A DNA stretch of 64,000 nt from Hygrocybe punicea (taxonomy: Eukaryota > Basidiomycota > Agaricomycetes > Agaricales > Hygrophoraceae), in contig OY744462.1 in NCBI GenBank assembly GCA_963556145.1, positions 5,952,001 to 6,016,000 on the forward strand, in the 5' to 3' direction. Below the pieces are notes generated by a model. That model was not told the DNA's origin. It saw only the letters and a list, made by a program, of their open reading frames with translations, and ran no database searches. The position numbers were made by a program, and so were the translations under genes. Numbering within the stretch: position 1 is the stretch's first letter; the number at the start of each line of letters is the position of its first letter. Shown piece after piece: positions 23,901 to 35,485 of the stretch.

Positions 23901-24663
23901 TTCTGTCGTTCCCCAAGTTGCACCGCGGTTGGTGAAGAGCAGACGTTTCATCGGTCTCTTTTGACCATTACTTTCCTTCAGGTCCTTGTTGCGCCCCCCA
24001 AATCCTGCAAGCCAACAAACCTCTGCAACAAGCCAAGGTGCTCAGGTGATGCAGGTGCTGACTAGTGCAGCACAGCGTGTGGCACAGGAGGCGCAGTCAC
24101 AAGTGATTGCTTCGCTCAGTCCCAGTAGTGAGCCACCCGGGCATGAACTTCAGGCTTTGGCCAAGCAACAGCATGTTTTAACCCTGACAGCTGCCGCATT
24201 TGACAAAGAATACACTGCTCATCGTCAAGAAGGGGCAACTCAATCAACGAACAGTGTCCTGGCCGCAGCTGCTCACCAGGTCGTTCTACAAGCAGCACGT
24301 TCCGTTCGCGCTGATCGATCAGCCGCCGCCAATGTAGCCATCGGATGTTCACCACAGGCGACCGCCTCACCCGTCACAGTGAATGAAGTGTCTGTTGCAA
24401 CCCAGTCTGCTGTTGCGCAGGCCGTGGAAATAACTGGACCGCTTTCCAGTGAGGTGGACGTCCTAATGACCGCCACTAATCTTTTGCAACTACATCGGGC
24501 ACCGGTTGACCCCCCGCAGGTCATCTTGCCAGCGGAAACAACAGGACTTCTTTCAACAGCAGTGCCTTCAAGAAATCTCCCATTAGCAGGAATCAATGGG
24601 TCAGTTTCCTTTCCTCTTTCAATTCCACCGCTTGGCTTGCCAGAATATGTACCTCCATCGTAA
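20973..24663 (+). CDS. large conserved fungal protein of unknown function, putative nuclear regulator
   Basis: Long Ser/Pro/Thr-rich protein from MDGQTSNSSMDTSPSRSCDG to the stop at 24661-24663, with several short introns (one at about 21643-21695 joins GSIAGYSAGLAG). The low-complexity N-terminal half ends in an acidic patch (PESDEDEETEDDTGDGQKG). A compact conserved core follows: EVDRIFFEFLNKICSNLDAT, KGEPIHQTLMAKKMQRLDES, PFKFRIAAFTNAFLEELARQ, GYPEEKIPMKKIRNYLWRQE, NEDGKKAKSKGNHIWNIDAK, AGSPPGIAYVGLKWSWTPRI. The remainder is Ala/Gln/Val-rich. The core looks strongly constrained and basic, while the flanks resemble activation domains of transcription regulators. I do not recognise a named family, so no function is claimed. 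The exact start and some introns are tentative. Confidence 0.78.
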
Positions 24664-24810
24664 TTTTTGAATTTTTTTTCCGCCTGTTAGATAAACATGG
24701 GTCACAGGGACACTGGTGCTGCGCGTGCGTTCAAATTATTATTACACTTGCTTTCGAGATTTGTCTAGATGTGCCAATGCATTTTTTGACTGTAAAACTC
24801 TGGCCAAAAG

Positions 24811-27800
24811 TCAACAGAGTGCTGTATGACACATGTGACACGAAGGAACATCTGGAGGATTGCGGAAGGTGCAAGCAGAACACGTTTTCTCGTCCAGTGT
24901 GATGGGTGACGGTGCACGCTGAGCGGGAGCATGCGGAAGTTGTTGCCCTAACAACGTACCACCAAAGCCGCGCTCCTCTTCTCTCCGCTTTTTCTTCTCG
25001 GGAGCCAGTTCAGAATCAGATGTCGCGGACGCCTTTTCCTCGCTCTCCTCTCGAAGATCAAGAACATCGTTTGCGAGTATCCCAAGAGAGGCAACAGTGG
25101 CTCCGTTGTCTTCAAGTTCCTGCCCCCGATAGAACATTCTTTGGCATATAGTCGGAATGCTGAGTTCGTCCTGGATCTGAAGGATGCGAATGAGTGAGAG
25201 TCACTCTGGAACTGAATATACTGACAGTAACTTTGATCTCTTTCACGGTAGTTTGTTTCGATATAGTCAACTTCCGTCGTTCTTCGTTCCTTTTCACCTG
25301 CCGTAGCCGCTTTGATTGACGTAACCCGAAGATCTTGCCGGAGCCATAACTCATCACTAGAGCCTTTCGATCGTTCACATCCGATGTGGCACCAGACAGA
25401 GCTTCCGATCCTGTCAGACGATCGTTAGCGCCCAGGATGCGCACGGTGATCTCAGTGGTTTCGTAGTCCGATTTTCTGGTGAAATGTCAGGCTGTGGCAA
25501 AGGACGGAGCGCACAAGTCAAATACCGTTGCCGACGACAATGTGCACATACGGGAACGTCATGCACAAATATGCCAAAGATGTTGTTGTCTGTCACACAT
25601 TTTTCCAAGCCGATCAGAGGTCCACCAGAATAGCTGAATGCGTCATATTTCATCAGAGCAGTAGTCTCGAGAGAGACCAGTTGAAACTCACAGGCCTTCT
25701 AAATAATCCCAGTCGCTTCGTCGAATCATGGTGATAGACGCATCGAGATCGGTTGGATCATTGGGATCGAAAACAAGCATATCATGTTCACAGATAAATG
25801 GCGTATTGTCAATGCTATCGGGTCTTGCATTCTCCGTTGGACGAAGTAACCACTGTCTCCATGACCGGATAAATTGAGTGGGAATGACGGCGCAAGGGAC
25901 ATTTTCAAGCACGGCAATCCCGCTCAGAGAACTCTCATGCATGTGCTTCAGTTTTGCCTGGACCACACATAATTAAACCGGAAACAAATTTCGTTCGAAG
26001 GAAGTGAACCTTTTCTTCCTCTGCCATCTTCCGAATTTCTCGCTTGCCCTCTTTTGATGTATGAATCAAGGCTTCACAAACAGCGCAAGGTTCCGCATTA
26101 TACCTCACGGGATTCCATGAAGGATATAAACCCATGAGAATTTTGCAAGCCTGGAAGCAAGTAAAACTTGTTCTATCCGGTAGATGTTAGACTAACCTTA
26201 TCAGAAATCCGCCGGCGGGTGGTTGCATTGAGTGACAGTCCTCCGTGTTCGCAGCATACGTCAATGTTGAATTCAGGCTCATCAGGGGGTGGATCAGGCT
26301 GTGAGACGACATGCATTTTTGGTTTGACTAGCCTCCAATCTGACCCCATTCTGTTAATCAAATTTGCTGAAATGAATATAAAGAATGAACCTTTCAGCCA
26401 CTTCTTGGAAATCCAAAATCCTGATTGGTCCTGTTCACATTCACATAACTGATCAAATTCATTGACCAATCGTGGATGATCAATCTGATACAGCCGTTCT
26501 GAGGTAATAGCTGTCAAACGATGAGAGGATGGCAAAGCAGACTGTCCCACCGATGAAAATTGCCTTAACACACTCTGCGCATATATTTTCAGCGGTGAGT
26601 GCCGGACGAAACATGCAATGAGTCTCGGCCGCGATCATTTGACACGCAGCCTATCCGTGTCAAGGAGGTAAGCTGGCCGTGATAATTAAATACTGAGGCC
26701 TGAACCAACCTTACTGATGCGTTTCATATCAAAGGCTTTCTGGGGATCGAGGTTGCCATGAGTGCACAAAACGTGATCTGCGTTAATTATTTGGTGAAGT
26801 AGATGAGGTTTAGGTCTTCCTTTCTGCTCCGCGCATGCACTGTCCGTCGATTCACTTATTTCGGACCGAGGAGACAATCCGCCGCCATCAGTACGTTCCA
26901 TCGCAGACACAATAGACTTCACAGAGAGCCAATTTTCCAACGCCTGCCGACTAACGACAATAGACTCCTATGAAAAGCATGATGACGTCGCATTTCGTAT
27001 GTCAATGTAGAATAACACGAACCTCACTGGTAGAGGAGACACTCCAGGAGCGATAAATATTCATGACTTTCCGCCGAGCATCCTCAAACGTGCACTTAAT
27101 CTCCTTCTCCCTTACACCAACGTTTTGATAATTATTGTCCATGGGATGTATACGTGCTTACCTCCCTTGAAATTGTTCACAATCTTCATCATGAATAGCA
27201 TTGAGCTTGTTGATAACATCCATGGCGCGAGCGGGAGGGGTTGGGATCTCTTGAGACAATGGGGTGGAATGGCCACCATCTCCCTTTTGCTTGCGGGAAT
27301 ATATCAGCATGTAGGCATCCTTTGAAGATACTTGACTACATTCAGATTTTCAGACACGTTTAATACCGATCCTCGTGTTGAAAGCACGGACCTTGGGCTA
27401 TGATAGCCCGGTTGTGTTTGGATGTGGTTGAGTGGAGAAGTGATTCTATGATTTGTCAGTTAACATCGTCGGCATTAATGATGGCCAGGAGCCTACTCGA
27501 TTATCTCGTCATCGCTGTCGTCTACTCTCCGTTTCTTCCTTGCATTTGTTCGCCTCGTGCGATCTTGCGAACCGGAATGCCTATTAAGGAATTAAAGGAA
27601 ATGGATAATCCAAGAGGAAAAGGTATACTTTCTACCGCCATCGTCATCTATCACATCGTTCTTTGGTTTTCCACCCAAGTCTTTGATCATCGTCACAGTT
27701 TCATCATTGAATTGAAACCAACTCTGATTTCTGTTCGCTGTTAAGGTTTGGAACATAATATAAATTCATCTGAACGTACGTAGTATCGAAGACTTGAGCC

Positions 27801-29496
27801 TCGTAGTGACCATGATAGGCACTAGCCCCTTTGTGCAGTAATACGCCTCGTAATTCGTAAACATGCGTATCCTCGTCCTCGACATCTCGAGTATCAGCTT
27901 TCTTGGGTTCTGCGCCCAAAAATCGACCCATGTCAAGCGAGGTAGGAAAAGATATGGTGTGTTTCGACTTCTTGCGCTCCATGGAAGAAAAATCGTAGAT
28001 AAAGCGAAGCAAAGAGAAGTGTAATACTGGCGGAAGTTTCCGAAGTTCAGTGTACCGTGTGGCGTTCTGCAGACTTTCGCAATGAGGGCAATGATACCTG
28101 CAAGAAGGATTAGCAGAAGTCTTCGAGCTGCTATGAAGCACCGACTTGTTATCTCCTGATAGTTTTTCTGGCTGAAGGAGAGCTGCGATGCGATCTTCCA
28201 AATTTGAATCGTTCTAGACAAGATTGTCAATCACACGAAACGTGAAACATTTTCTTGAATCTGACTTTGAAGTTGATCTCAATTTCCAAGAAGTCTGTAA
28301 CATGTTCAGACCGATAATGACAATGGATATTTTCGCATATGGTTCCGTACACCTGTTTACCCTGAAACTATATCAAAAGAAGTGAGCTCCATGAATTAGA
28401 GATTACAAAGGTCCTACTTGGTCGGCAATGAGAGATCTCAAAGACGGATCAGACTGTTTCTGGAATTCGGCATCCAGGTGTGACATGAATAATTTGGAGA
28501 ACCTGTAGAACATCATTAAACAAGGAGTAGTGAAGGAGATGATGACACAGACTCCTGTGCATCCTGTTGCTCAGTTGTCCGAAGTTGCAAACTCTCGACA
28601 AGTTTCATTGGGTTGAAGACGTTTTGTGTACTCTCCTGTAATGCAGCGAAGGTGACTTGAAGCTGGAAAATAGGAGATTTCTAAACGCAATCAGTCAAAT
28701 TTTCCAACATGGATGGGACGAATTACGAACCTCAAATTGGTTATCCGTATCTTGGGATGATTGGCATTGATAAACGCCATTGCGGAATGCAAGGTCCCGA
28801 AACCATACCTACGTACTTGGTAAATTAACTGGCAGGATGGCAAGTGAAAAAAATCAACTTGAAGAAAAGCATTTGCATAACAGGTTGCGCCAAGATTCTG
28901 ACAAATTTGATAGTTGAAAAGTATATATAACGATATTGAATAATGATGGTACCTTGAGGCCAACAGGGAGACTCGGATCTCTTGCATCGAGAATTGGATT
29001 CTCTCCAAGCTTCGAAGCCTGAAAGAACAGTTCTTTCGATTCGTCTGTCAAGTGCTTAAGCTTCTCGATAGCCTTTGACGCGTGAGATATGGAAATTACC
29101 TTCGTCCTCCCAGACTTCTTGACCGAGGTGGTTGAGACAGTTTGGATTTCTTTTGCAGAGTTTCTTGCTGCAAGGTGGCGGGTCATCATCAGAAATTATT
29201 ATCACGTCACTCTCGGATTCCCTCTCCAAGGAGGCCGCCTTGCCATTCTCTTGATGTGCAGGATATTTTGCAGCACAGCGGTACGAATTTATGCAAAAAG
29301 GAATGGTACTCCTTTGTGAAAAACCACAAGTCGCTAGGATATTTTCTTGGGTGACATTTGAGGCGTCTGAAACCTCTGTACCGACCCAACCCCACGCAGA
29401 GTAGTCATTGCCAGCTGTTTTGTCCCGTTTCAGTAGTTCTCCAGGCGCTAAACCTCTGGCAGGTGGTGATGCGCGTCGCTTGCGCTTGGCTGTCAT
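24811..29496 (-). CDS. ubiquitin carboxyl-terminal hydrolase, USP48 type, with C-terminal RanBP2-type zinc finger
   Basis: Cysteine deubiquitinase. Start at 29496 (MTAKRKRRASPPARG). N-terminal region CKRNPNCLNHLGQEVW matches USP48. Cys box NLGATCYANAFLQ near 28880, QQDAQEFSKLFMSHLDAEF, zinc-ribbon cysteines (CENIHCHYRS; YHCPHCESLQNATRY), and His box GVLLHKGASAYHGHYEAQVF. Then at least three DUSP-like segments (VLCTHGNLDPQKAFDMKRIS; VCCEHGGLSLNATTRRRIS; FICEHDMLVF with FIRSWRQWLL), a ubiquitin-like domain (FYRGQELEDNGATVASLGIL) and a terminal zinc finger CSACTFRNPPDVPSCHMC. Many short introns; individual junctions in the middle part are approximate. USP48 is linked to nuclear ubiquitin editing. 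The catalytic residues visible are intact. Confidence 0.93.
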
Positions 29497-29774
29497 TGCA
29501 GATGACTGTGGATTCGAGGAGGCAGCAGCCAGGTAAAATTGAAGGCTACAGGACCAGGAAGAGGGTTCTATTTTCTGAGACTCCACCGGTCGCGTTTCTT
29601 TGGAGAAAATTGCCGCCGGACCGTTACTCCGCAACGTCCAAACTTTGACTTGGTTCAGCAACTTCAGTCGTACTCACCACCCAGCACTATTGAAGCCACC
29701 ATACTACCCACAGGTACTAATAGCGGTATCTTCAGAACAGCTAGATTTATTCTGGTCCGCAGTTTGTTACAGTA
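29497..29774. promoter_or_regulatory. shared divergent promoter, USP48-like / GAA1
   Basis: 278 bp between opposing start codons; an upstream in-frame Met at 29661 for the deubiquitinase falls inside and is considered less likely. Confidence 0.5.
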
Positions 29775-32195
29775 ATGGATCGAATCAATCGCATCTTTAT
29801 GGGCTTCGGCGCAGATGCGAACATTACTAGGATACGCAGAAGGAAGAACTTATTCGTGTTTATATCTCGTCGGTTGCCATTCTTGAGGTTAGTGACAACG
29901 TCGCTCCAATTTTGGTTGATTCCTCTACATCGCTGTTAGGCTGCTACTGTATATAATCGGATACCTCTGGATGATTTTAATTCCGTCACCGCTTTTAAGT
30001 AGAAGGACCTACATCGACGAGAATGCACTACAACCAGGACAAGTGAGCGTAAATTTTCCCACTCTGAACGCGTTGAAGGTTGACCGGCTTAGGTCACTAC
30101 ATATTGGAGTTGGTCCGATGTTCATAACGCCGACATCTATCTTCACCGATTGGAACAATTACGGGACACGAATTCCAGCAGTGAGCAGTGAGATTTCGAA
30201 CCGCCCTTTTCCCTCCAATCTTCTCTGATGAGAATGCAGGAGAGCACAATTTATCGCGGATGAGTTCAACGAGCGTGGTATTGCTGCATCTACACAGAAA
30301 TACTCATTCTCCACCAGCACTGGAGTGAATCTATTCTATCTCAGCACTCCAGACGCACTAATGTATCACTAGATAATAAACGGGACCAACGCCTACGCTA
30401 TCCTCTCATCGCCCCGGACCTCCGGGAACGAGGCCATGATTATCAGTGCTTCTTGGTTGAGTCTCGTTGGAGATGACACCCTCAACCTTCGAGGCGTCTC
30501 CACGGTAATTGCTTTGGCAGCTTTTTTGAAAGGTTTGTGAAACGTTGTTTCGTCCGTCTGTGATAGTTTCAACTCCCACAGGATACTCGCTGTGGGCGAA
30601 GGATATTATATTCGTTATCAGTGATGGGTATCTTGATGGTATGCATGCCTGGCTCAGCGCATACCATGGCTCGATCCAATCAAGTGAATTTCGCCCAATG
30701 ATTCTTGTTCTGTTGATAACTCACACATCCTACTTCAAGACCTCGACGCCGAACATTTACAGCTGTCGTCTGGTGTGATCTGGACTGCACTAATGATCGA
30801 CTATCCGGGTCATTCATTCTCTCACCTAGGGATTTTCTTCGGTTTGTCATCGAACAATAACGGTAAATAAAGAAAAACTCACATGCTCAAGAGGGAATCA
30901 ATGGACGTCTTCCGAATCAAGATTTTATCAACTCTTTCCGTCATATTTCGCGACATACCGGCGGAGTTCCTGCCGTCATCTATGACCATCTAGATCCACG
31001 AGACTACCCTCACCGGCGAGACGAGCTCGACCTTATCCCGTCATGGGTCCCCAATTTCATACGAGACCTGGGGGCTGTGGAAGAGTACGGATATCACGCT
31101 AGGAATGTTCTTCGACACATCGGCTACCAAGCCCGTGGCAGGCCGAGCGGAGTGCACGGATTATTGCATCAGTGAGCTTGTAATTTATTGTTTATTATTA
31201 CGGACTGTTGACTGGGCGATTGGGAAGATTTCGCATAGATGCGTTCACCGTCTTTGCAGTCCCTGCCGCAGGGCCCCATGGGTTTCATGCCATCGGCCGG
31301 TGGGTACTTCTTCTCAAAAAGTTCCAATTATATCTCATCGTAAATATAGAATCGTGGAATCCACGCTCCGAACGACAAACAATCTTCTTGAACGCCTTCA
31401 TGCATCATTTTTCTTCTACATATTAACTGGACCTGAAAAGTTCCTCAAGATTGGTTATTACCTTCCGAGCGCAGTCTTAATCAGTGTTGCAATGATGTTT
31501 GGGGGTCTGAGAAAGTGGGTTGATGCAGGTTGGGTCTTTGTCACGCCTGGCGACAGGAACCAACCGAGCGGTATGGATACTGTCGACATGACCGCAAAGT
31601 GGAGAACACGGAGCAGGCCTGTGCTCAAAGTATTGAGCATTATGATTGCCACACATGCAATCGGTGCTGTGTTATTCTATGTCATTACAAGATCTTGGTT
31701 CATTGAGAGCCAGCCAGTGCGTATCCCCGTGCTTTGTGTTGGCTTTCTCAATATACATCTATCAATTAGCTGCTCTCGACGTTCTTTATCGTGGCCATCT
31801 CAATACTCCCGTTGATCCTTGTTCGCGCTCTACCGGAGACGTCAACTTTTCGCGTTGCCCCCATTTCAACACTGCTGAACGCATTGAATTTGTGTTGGGC
31901 ATCAACTGTGATCTCCATCACTACCGTACTCAATTTCTCCCTTGCGGCTGTCCTCGCAGTGATTTTAGGGCTATCTTTCTCTCTCTCGTCACCCTCCCAG
32001 AATTTCTACTTCGGGCTTGGAAAATACACTGCTTTCATTTTATTAGCGTTTGGCTGGATGGCATGTGCACCGGAGGAAACAAGGAAGGCTATCGGGGATT
32101 GGGAGGTTCTGGGAGTATGGTTTTCTCCCTTCATGTGTGTAGTTTATGCACCTTTGGTATTGCAAGCCGGTGTTGCATGTCTGCTTCCCGCATAG
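29775..32195 (+). CDS. GAA1: GPI-anchor transamidase subunit Gaa1
   Basis: ER-membrane subunit of GPI transamidase, thought to catalyse or present the GPI lipid for amide-bond formation. Start MDRINRIFMGFGADANITRI, first membrane segment LLLYIIGYLWMILI, then VTTYWSWSDVHNADIYLHRL, RAQFIADEFNERGIAAS, KDIIFVISDGYLDGMHAWLS, EGINGRLPNQDFINSFRHIS, VPAAGPHGFHAIGR, STLRTTNNLLERLHASFFFY and YILTGPEKFLKIGYYLPSAV. Several membrane segments follow to the C-terminus. About ten short introns. The N-terminal hydrophobic anchor, M28-peptidase-like lumenal domain and C-terminal multi-span region are in the usual order. Stop 32193-32195; convergent with TAF7 (76 bp between stops). Confidence 0.95.
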
Positions 32196-32271
32196 TCACG
32201 GAGAATGTAAAATCGGATCTGAATAATGATAACCACATGATAGAGCGAGTCAAACTGGAAGATAGAATCAG

Positions 32272-33906
32272 TCAACCAATGTCCATGGCGATGCCGCTTG
32301 GGCCGTCAGAGCCAAATAGATCTGCGTCCACGTCGGCATCCACTTCTTCGACTTCGTCGTGACCCCCTCCATCTGGATCGTGGTCATCGGGCACGATGCC
32401 TTCCTTTTTCCATCGCTGCTTCTCCTTCATTTCATGTCGTTGTGCTAGTTTCATGTCTAGATCGGCGGTGAGCTTTTTCAAGGCGTCTTCGAATCGTTTC
32501 TAAAATAAAAGGCAAGAGAGTTGACGAATCGCGAAACGGGCACGCAGAAATATGAAATACCCTGATAAGTGGATTGGACGAGCTAGCAATCTCATTACCC
32601 TTCTTGGACACAGCTGCTTCCAAGTCCCGGATCTCCTCATTTAATAATTTTCTCGCCTGCACTGTCTCGTCGTCCTCATCTTCGTCGTCCTCGTCGCTAT
32701 CTTCTTCTTCGTCCTCCTCTTCCTCTTCATCGTCTACTTCTTCCTCCTCATCGCCGAGTGCCAGGTCTAATTCTGCTGCCAATTCCTCGTCAATATCCCC
32801 ATCGCCTTCTTCGTCATCGTCGTCATTCCCCTCATCGTCCTCGCCGTCCCCAAGATCGACGCCAGGAGTGGGAGCATCTCCTGCATCATCTGAGCCCATA
32901 ACTCCAGGGGTAGGTGCATCCAGCGGCTCGTCGCGCTCGATAAATTCTGAGTCTGACAAGTCAGGGTTGACATTTTCGAGGATTTCTGAGATTGTGGAAG
33001 TAAATAAACAAGAATGACAAAAGAAAAATCCTGACCATATCTAACTTGAGAAGCTGCAGTATCTTCCTCGAGCAGTCTTTCGACTTCCTGTTCCACGCTC
33101 TCGATAGTCTGAACAAGGATATTAAGATCAAAGTTGACAAGGGATTGTGGGAATCACAACGTACTCTTTTATTTACCCGCTTCCGAAACCTGCGCTTCCT
33201 CACATGATGCAAAGGAGGCGTGATCCCGTGAGGCCAGATAAACTCCTCGAAGTTGAAATTTTTGTTTGCTAAATGCTCTTCGCCCTCGATACGATTTTCA
33301 ACGACGAGCATCTGAGCGGTAACAAATTTAGTCGAGAGGGGGGATGTATGTACCGAGGAAGTCTAAGCGACCTGACAGATATCTGCGACCTTGAACATCT
33401 GCTTGTTATCCATGGTTTTGTGGGACTCCACAATGCACGGAAGATCGACCAGCTTGGACAAATACGTCGAATTCCCTATATGAAAAACTGCGCGGCGAGA
33501 ATCTACATGACAGACTCAATAAATAGAGCACAGTGACAATGGTGGATGCTGAATCACCCTTGAATTTGAACCAAACATCGTTGGTGACTTCTCTGGCAGC
33601 AACCATCTTTCGTAGTCTGTCACAGTCTTCGCCTGGCGGCATCCTGAGAATAAACTGCTCCTCAAACGCAAGGTCCTCGTCATCAGAATCCAATTCGCGG
33701 TCGTAAGGCCCAAGAAAAGACATTCCGGGTGCTTGAGCAGCGGCCTTTTCGCTCAGCTTAAATTTCAATTTCGGCTGAGGCTTGGATTTTGCCGTAGAGG
33801 ACCGAGTGGTTCGCTCAGACGGGTCCATGGAGGGCTGCATAACAGGGGACACCTCCATTGCGTTGGCTTCCTCGTCGACAACGATCAAGTCTGAGTCCGA
33901 GTCCAT
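32272..33906 (-). CDS. TAF7: transcription initiation factor TFIID subunit TAF7
   Basis: TFIID subunit that binds TAF1 and restrains its activity. Start chosen at 33906 (MDSDSDLIVVDEEAN); the frame continues upstream only to a non-ATG codon. TAFII55 N-terminal domain: LAFEEQFILRMPPGEDCDRL, DSRRAVFHIGNSTYLSKLVD, LPCIVESHKTMDNKQMFKVA, DICQMLVV, then WPHGITPPLHHVRKRRFRKR. A long acidic tract of Glu/Asp (around 32650-32840) and a C-terminal coiled region (KRFEDALKKLTADLDMKLAQ) follow. The repeated APTPGV motif appears twice before the acidic tract. Four or so introns. A Ser-rich ORF on the opposite strand is just the antisense of the acidic tract. Confidence 0.95.
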
Positions 33907-33939
33907 TATGGGCACGTGATTCGATTGCTGCTCTCTTCA
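33907..33939. promoter_or_regulatory. shared divergent promoter, TAF7 / OTU1
   Basis: Only 33 bp separate the two start codons, the tightest pair in the window. It contains CACGTG, an E-box-like palindrome, at about 33913-33918. Confidence 0.6.
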
Positions 33940-35348
33940 ATGACGCCGCCCATCCGACTTCGCCATCCAAAGGGTGTCTCGACCATCCAGTTGAAGCCGG
34001 ATCGAGATAATTTTACTGTCCAAGACCTTCAGCAGGAAATCTGTGCCGTCACCGGTATACTTCCTTCTCTTCAAGATTGTACGTTTTCTGCATCTTGCCT
34101 CGACATTGCATTCTCACCTTCATTGCAGTGAAATCTGGCTACCCACCGCGACCATTGACTGTTGTTCCAGAGCTGCCCTTGGCCAGCCTTGGATTGAAGG
34201 CCGGCGAACAGATTATCGTCAATCAGAAGGCAGATTCCGGCAATCATGGTCCTTCCTTTAGATCTTCAAGTACATCTCAGCCGTTTTCCAGTGGCAATGC
34301 CCCTCCGATAACTCTTCCGACACCAACGCCGACCTCTAGATCTCAGAATAAAATTGCCGCATCTTCAGCATCTGAATCTTCTGGTTCCACACCGACGTCT
34401 CCGAATTATGTCGAAACGGAGGGTGGAGTATTGGTTCACAGAGTATGTCGGAATTTGAGGAGATGGCTTGTGTTTGCTTAATCAACCTCACATTAGGTCG
34501 TCCCTGATGACAATTCATGCCTTTTTTCATCTGTTGCTCTTGTATTCGAGCAAGATATCAGCAAAGCGGCACAATTGCGAAAGAGTGCGCACATTTTTTC
34601 TCAACATAGGATCTGTTGGGTTTACAACGATTCAAGTCGTGGCGGAGGGGATAGAGAAAGACCCAGTGACATACAATGAAGCGATTCTTGGGTGAGTCAG
34701 CCTATGCATTTTCCTTAAAATCAACGCAGTCCAATCCAATCCTCTCCTTCCCTAAGATACCCTCCAAAAAAATATCTATCCCATATCCTCAAGCCGTCCA
34801 CTTGGGGGGGTGCCATCGAACTTGCCATTCTCGCCACGCACTACGCAACGGAGATTGCCAGCATCGATGTTGAGACTGGCCGGATAGATCACTTTACGGC
34901 CGGCAGTGGAAAGGAAGGCGGTATGAGATGCGTGCTGATTTATTCGGGAATTCATTACGATGCGGCGACTTTGGCTCCTGTGGTGGACGCTCCAGGGGAG
35001 TGGCATCAAACTGTTTTTCCAATTGTGCGTAATATCGTTTCCTTTCATGTGATCACTCAAGTGATTGCCGCTTTTGCACGGTTGACAGCGATCGGCTGGG
35101 AACGATGACAAGGATCCGATATTGGTAGCCGCGAAGAAACTTGCCAGTGTTTTACGGTCTCAAAAAGCCTACACAAATACTGCGACATTTGATCTCAAGT
35201 GTGAGGCAAGTGCAGATTAAAATGATTTGTCTGGCTATTTTTTTGCTGATGAACTGATTAACAGGAATGTGGTCAAGGTTTGAAAGGAGAAAAGGGTGCT
35301 CGCACACATGCCGAGGAGACAGGGCATATTCGGTTTGGTGAATATTAA
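33940..35348 (+). CDS. OTU1: ubiquitin thioesterase OTU1 (Yod1)
   Basis: OTU-family deubiquitinase that works with Cdc48/p97 in ER-associated degradation. Domain order is that of OTU1: UBX-like N-terminus (MTPPIRLRHPKGVSTIQL, LGLKAGEQIIVNQK), a Ser/Thr-rich linker, OTU domain with catalytic Asp and Cys in VVPDDNSCLFSSVALVFEQD, VAEGIEKDPVTYNEAILG, PSTWGGAIELAILATHYATE, IASIDVETGRIDHFT, and CVLIYSGIHYDAATLAPV with the catalytic His. The C2H2 zinc finger (CEECGQGLKGEKGARTHAEE, TGHIRFGEY) ends the protein at 35346-35348. Several short introns. Start 33 bp from TAF7. Confidence 0.95.
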
Positions 35349-35485
35349 TTGTAGAACTCATAACAAACTGGAATATTGTGCCGTTTTTAAACTCCGATAT
35401 TGCTGTTCTCCTCGCATGGCTCGATTGCAAGTGCTTTATCGTTGTCGCTCTTAGGTATGAGCCCTGAGCGCTGACCCCCACAGAC

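Noticed and set aside
29496..29661. Upstream start for the USP48-like gene at 29661
   Set aside because: The extra 55 residues do not resemble the family and would consume most of the divergent promoter shared with GAA1.
32574..33017. Ser-rich ORF on the plus strand
   Set aside because: It is the exact antisense of the Glu/Asp tract of TAF7 and owes its openness to that composition.
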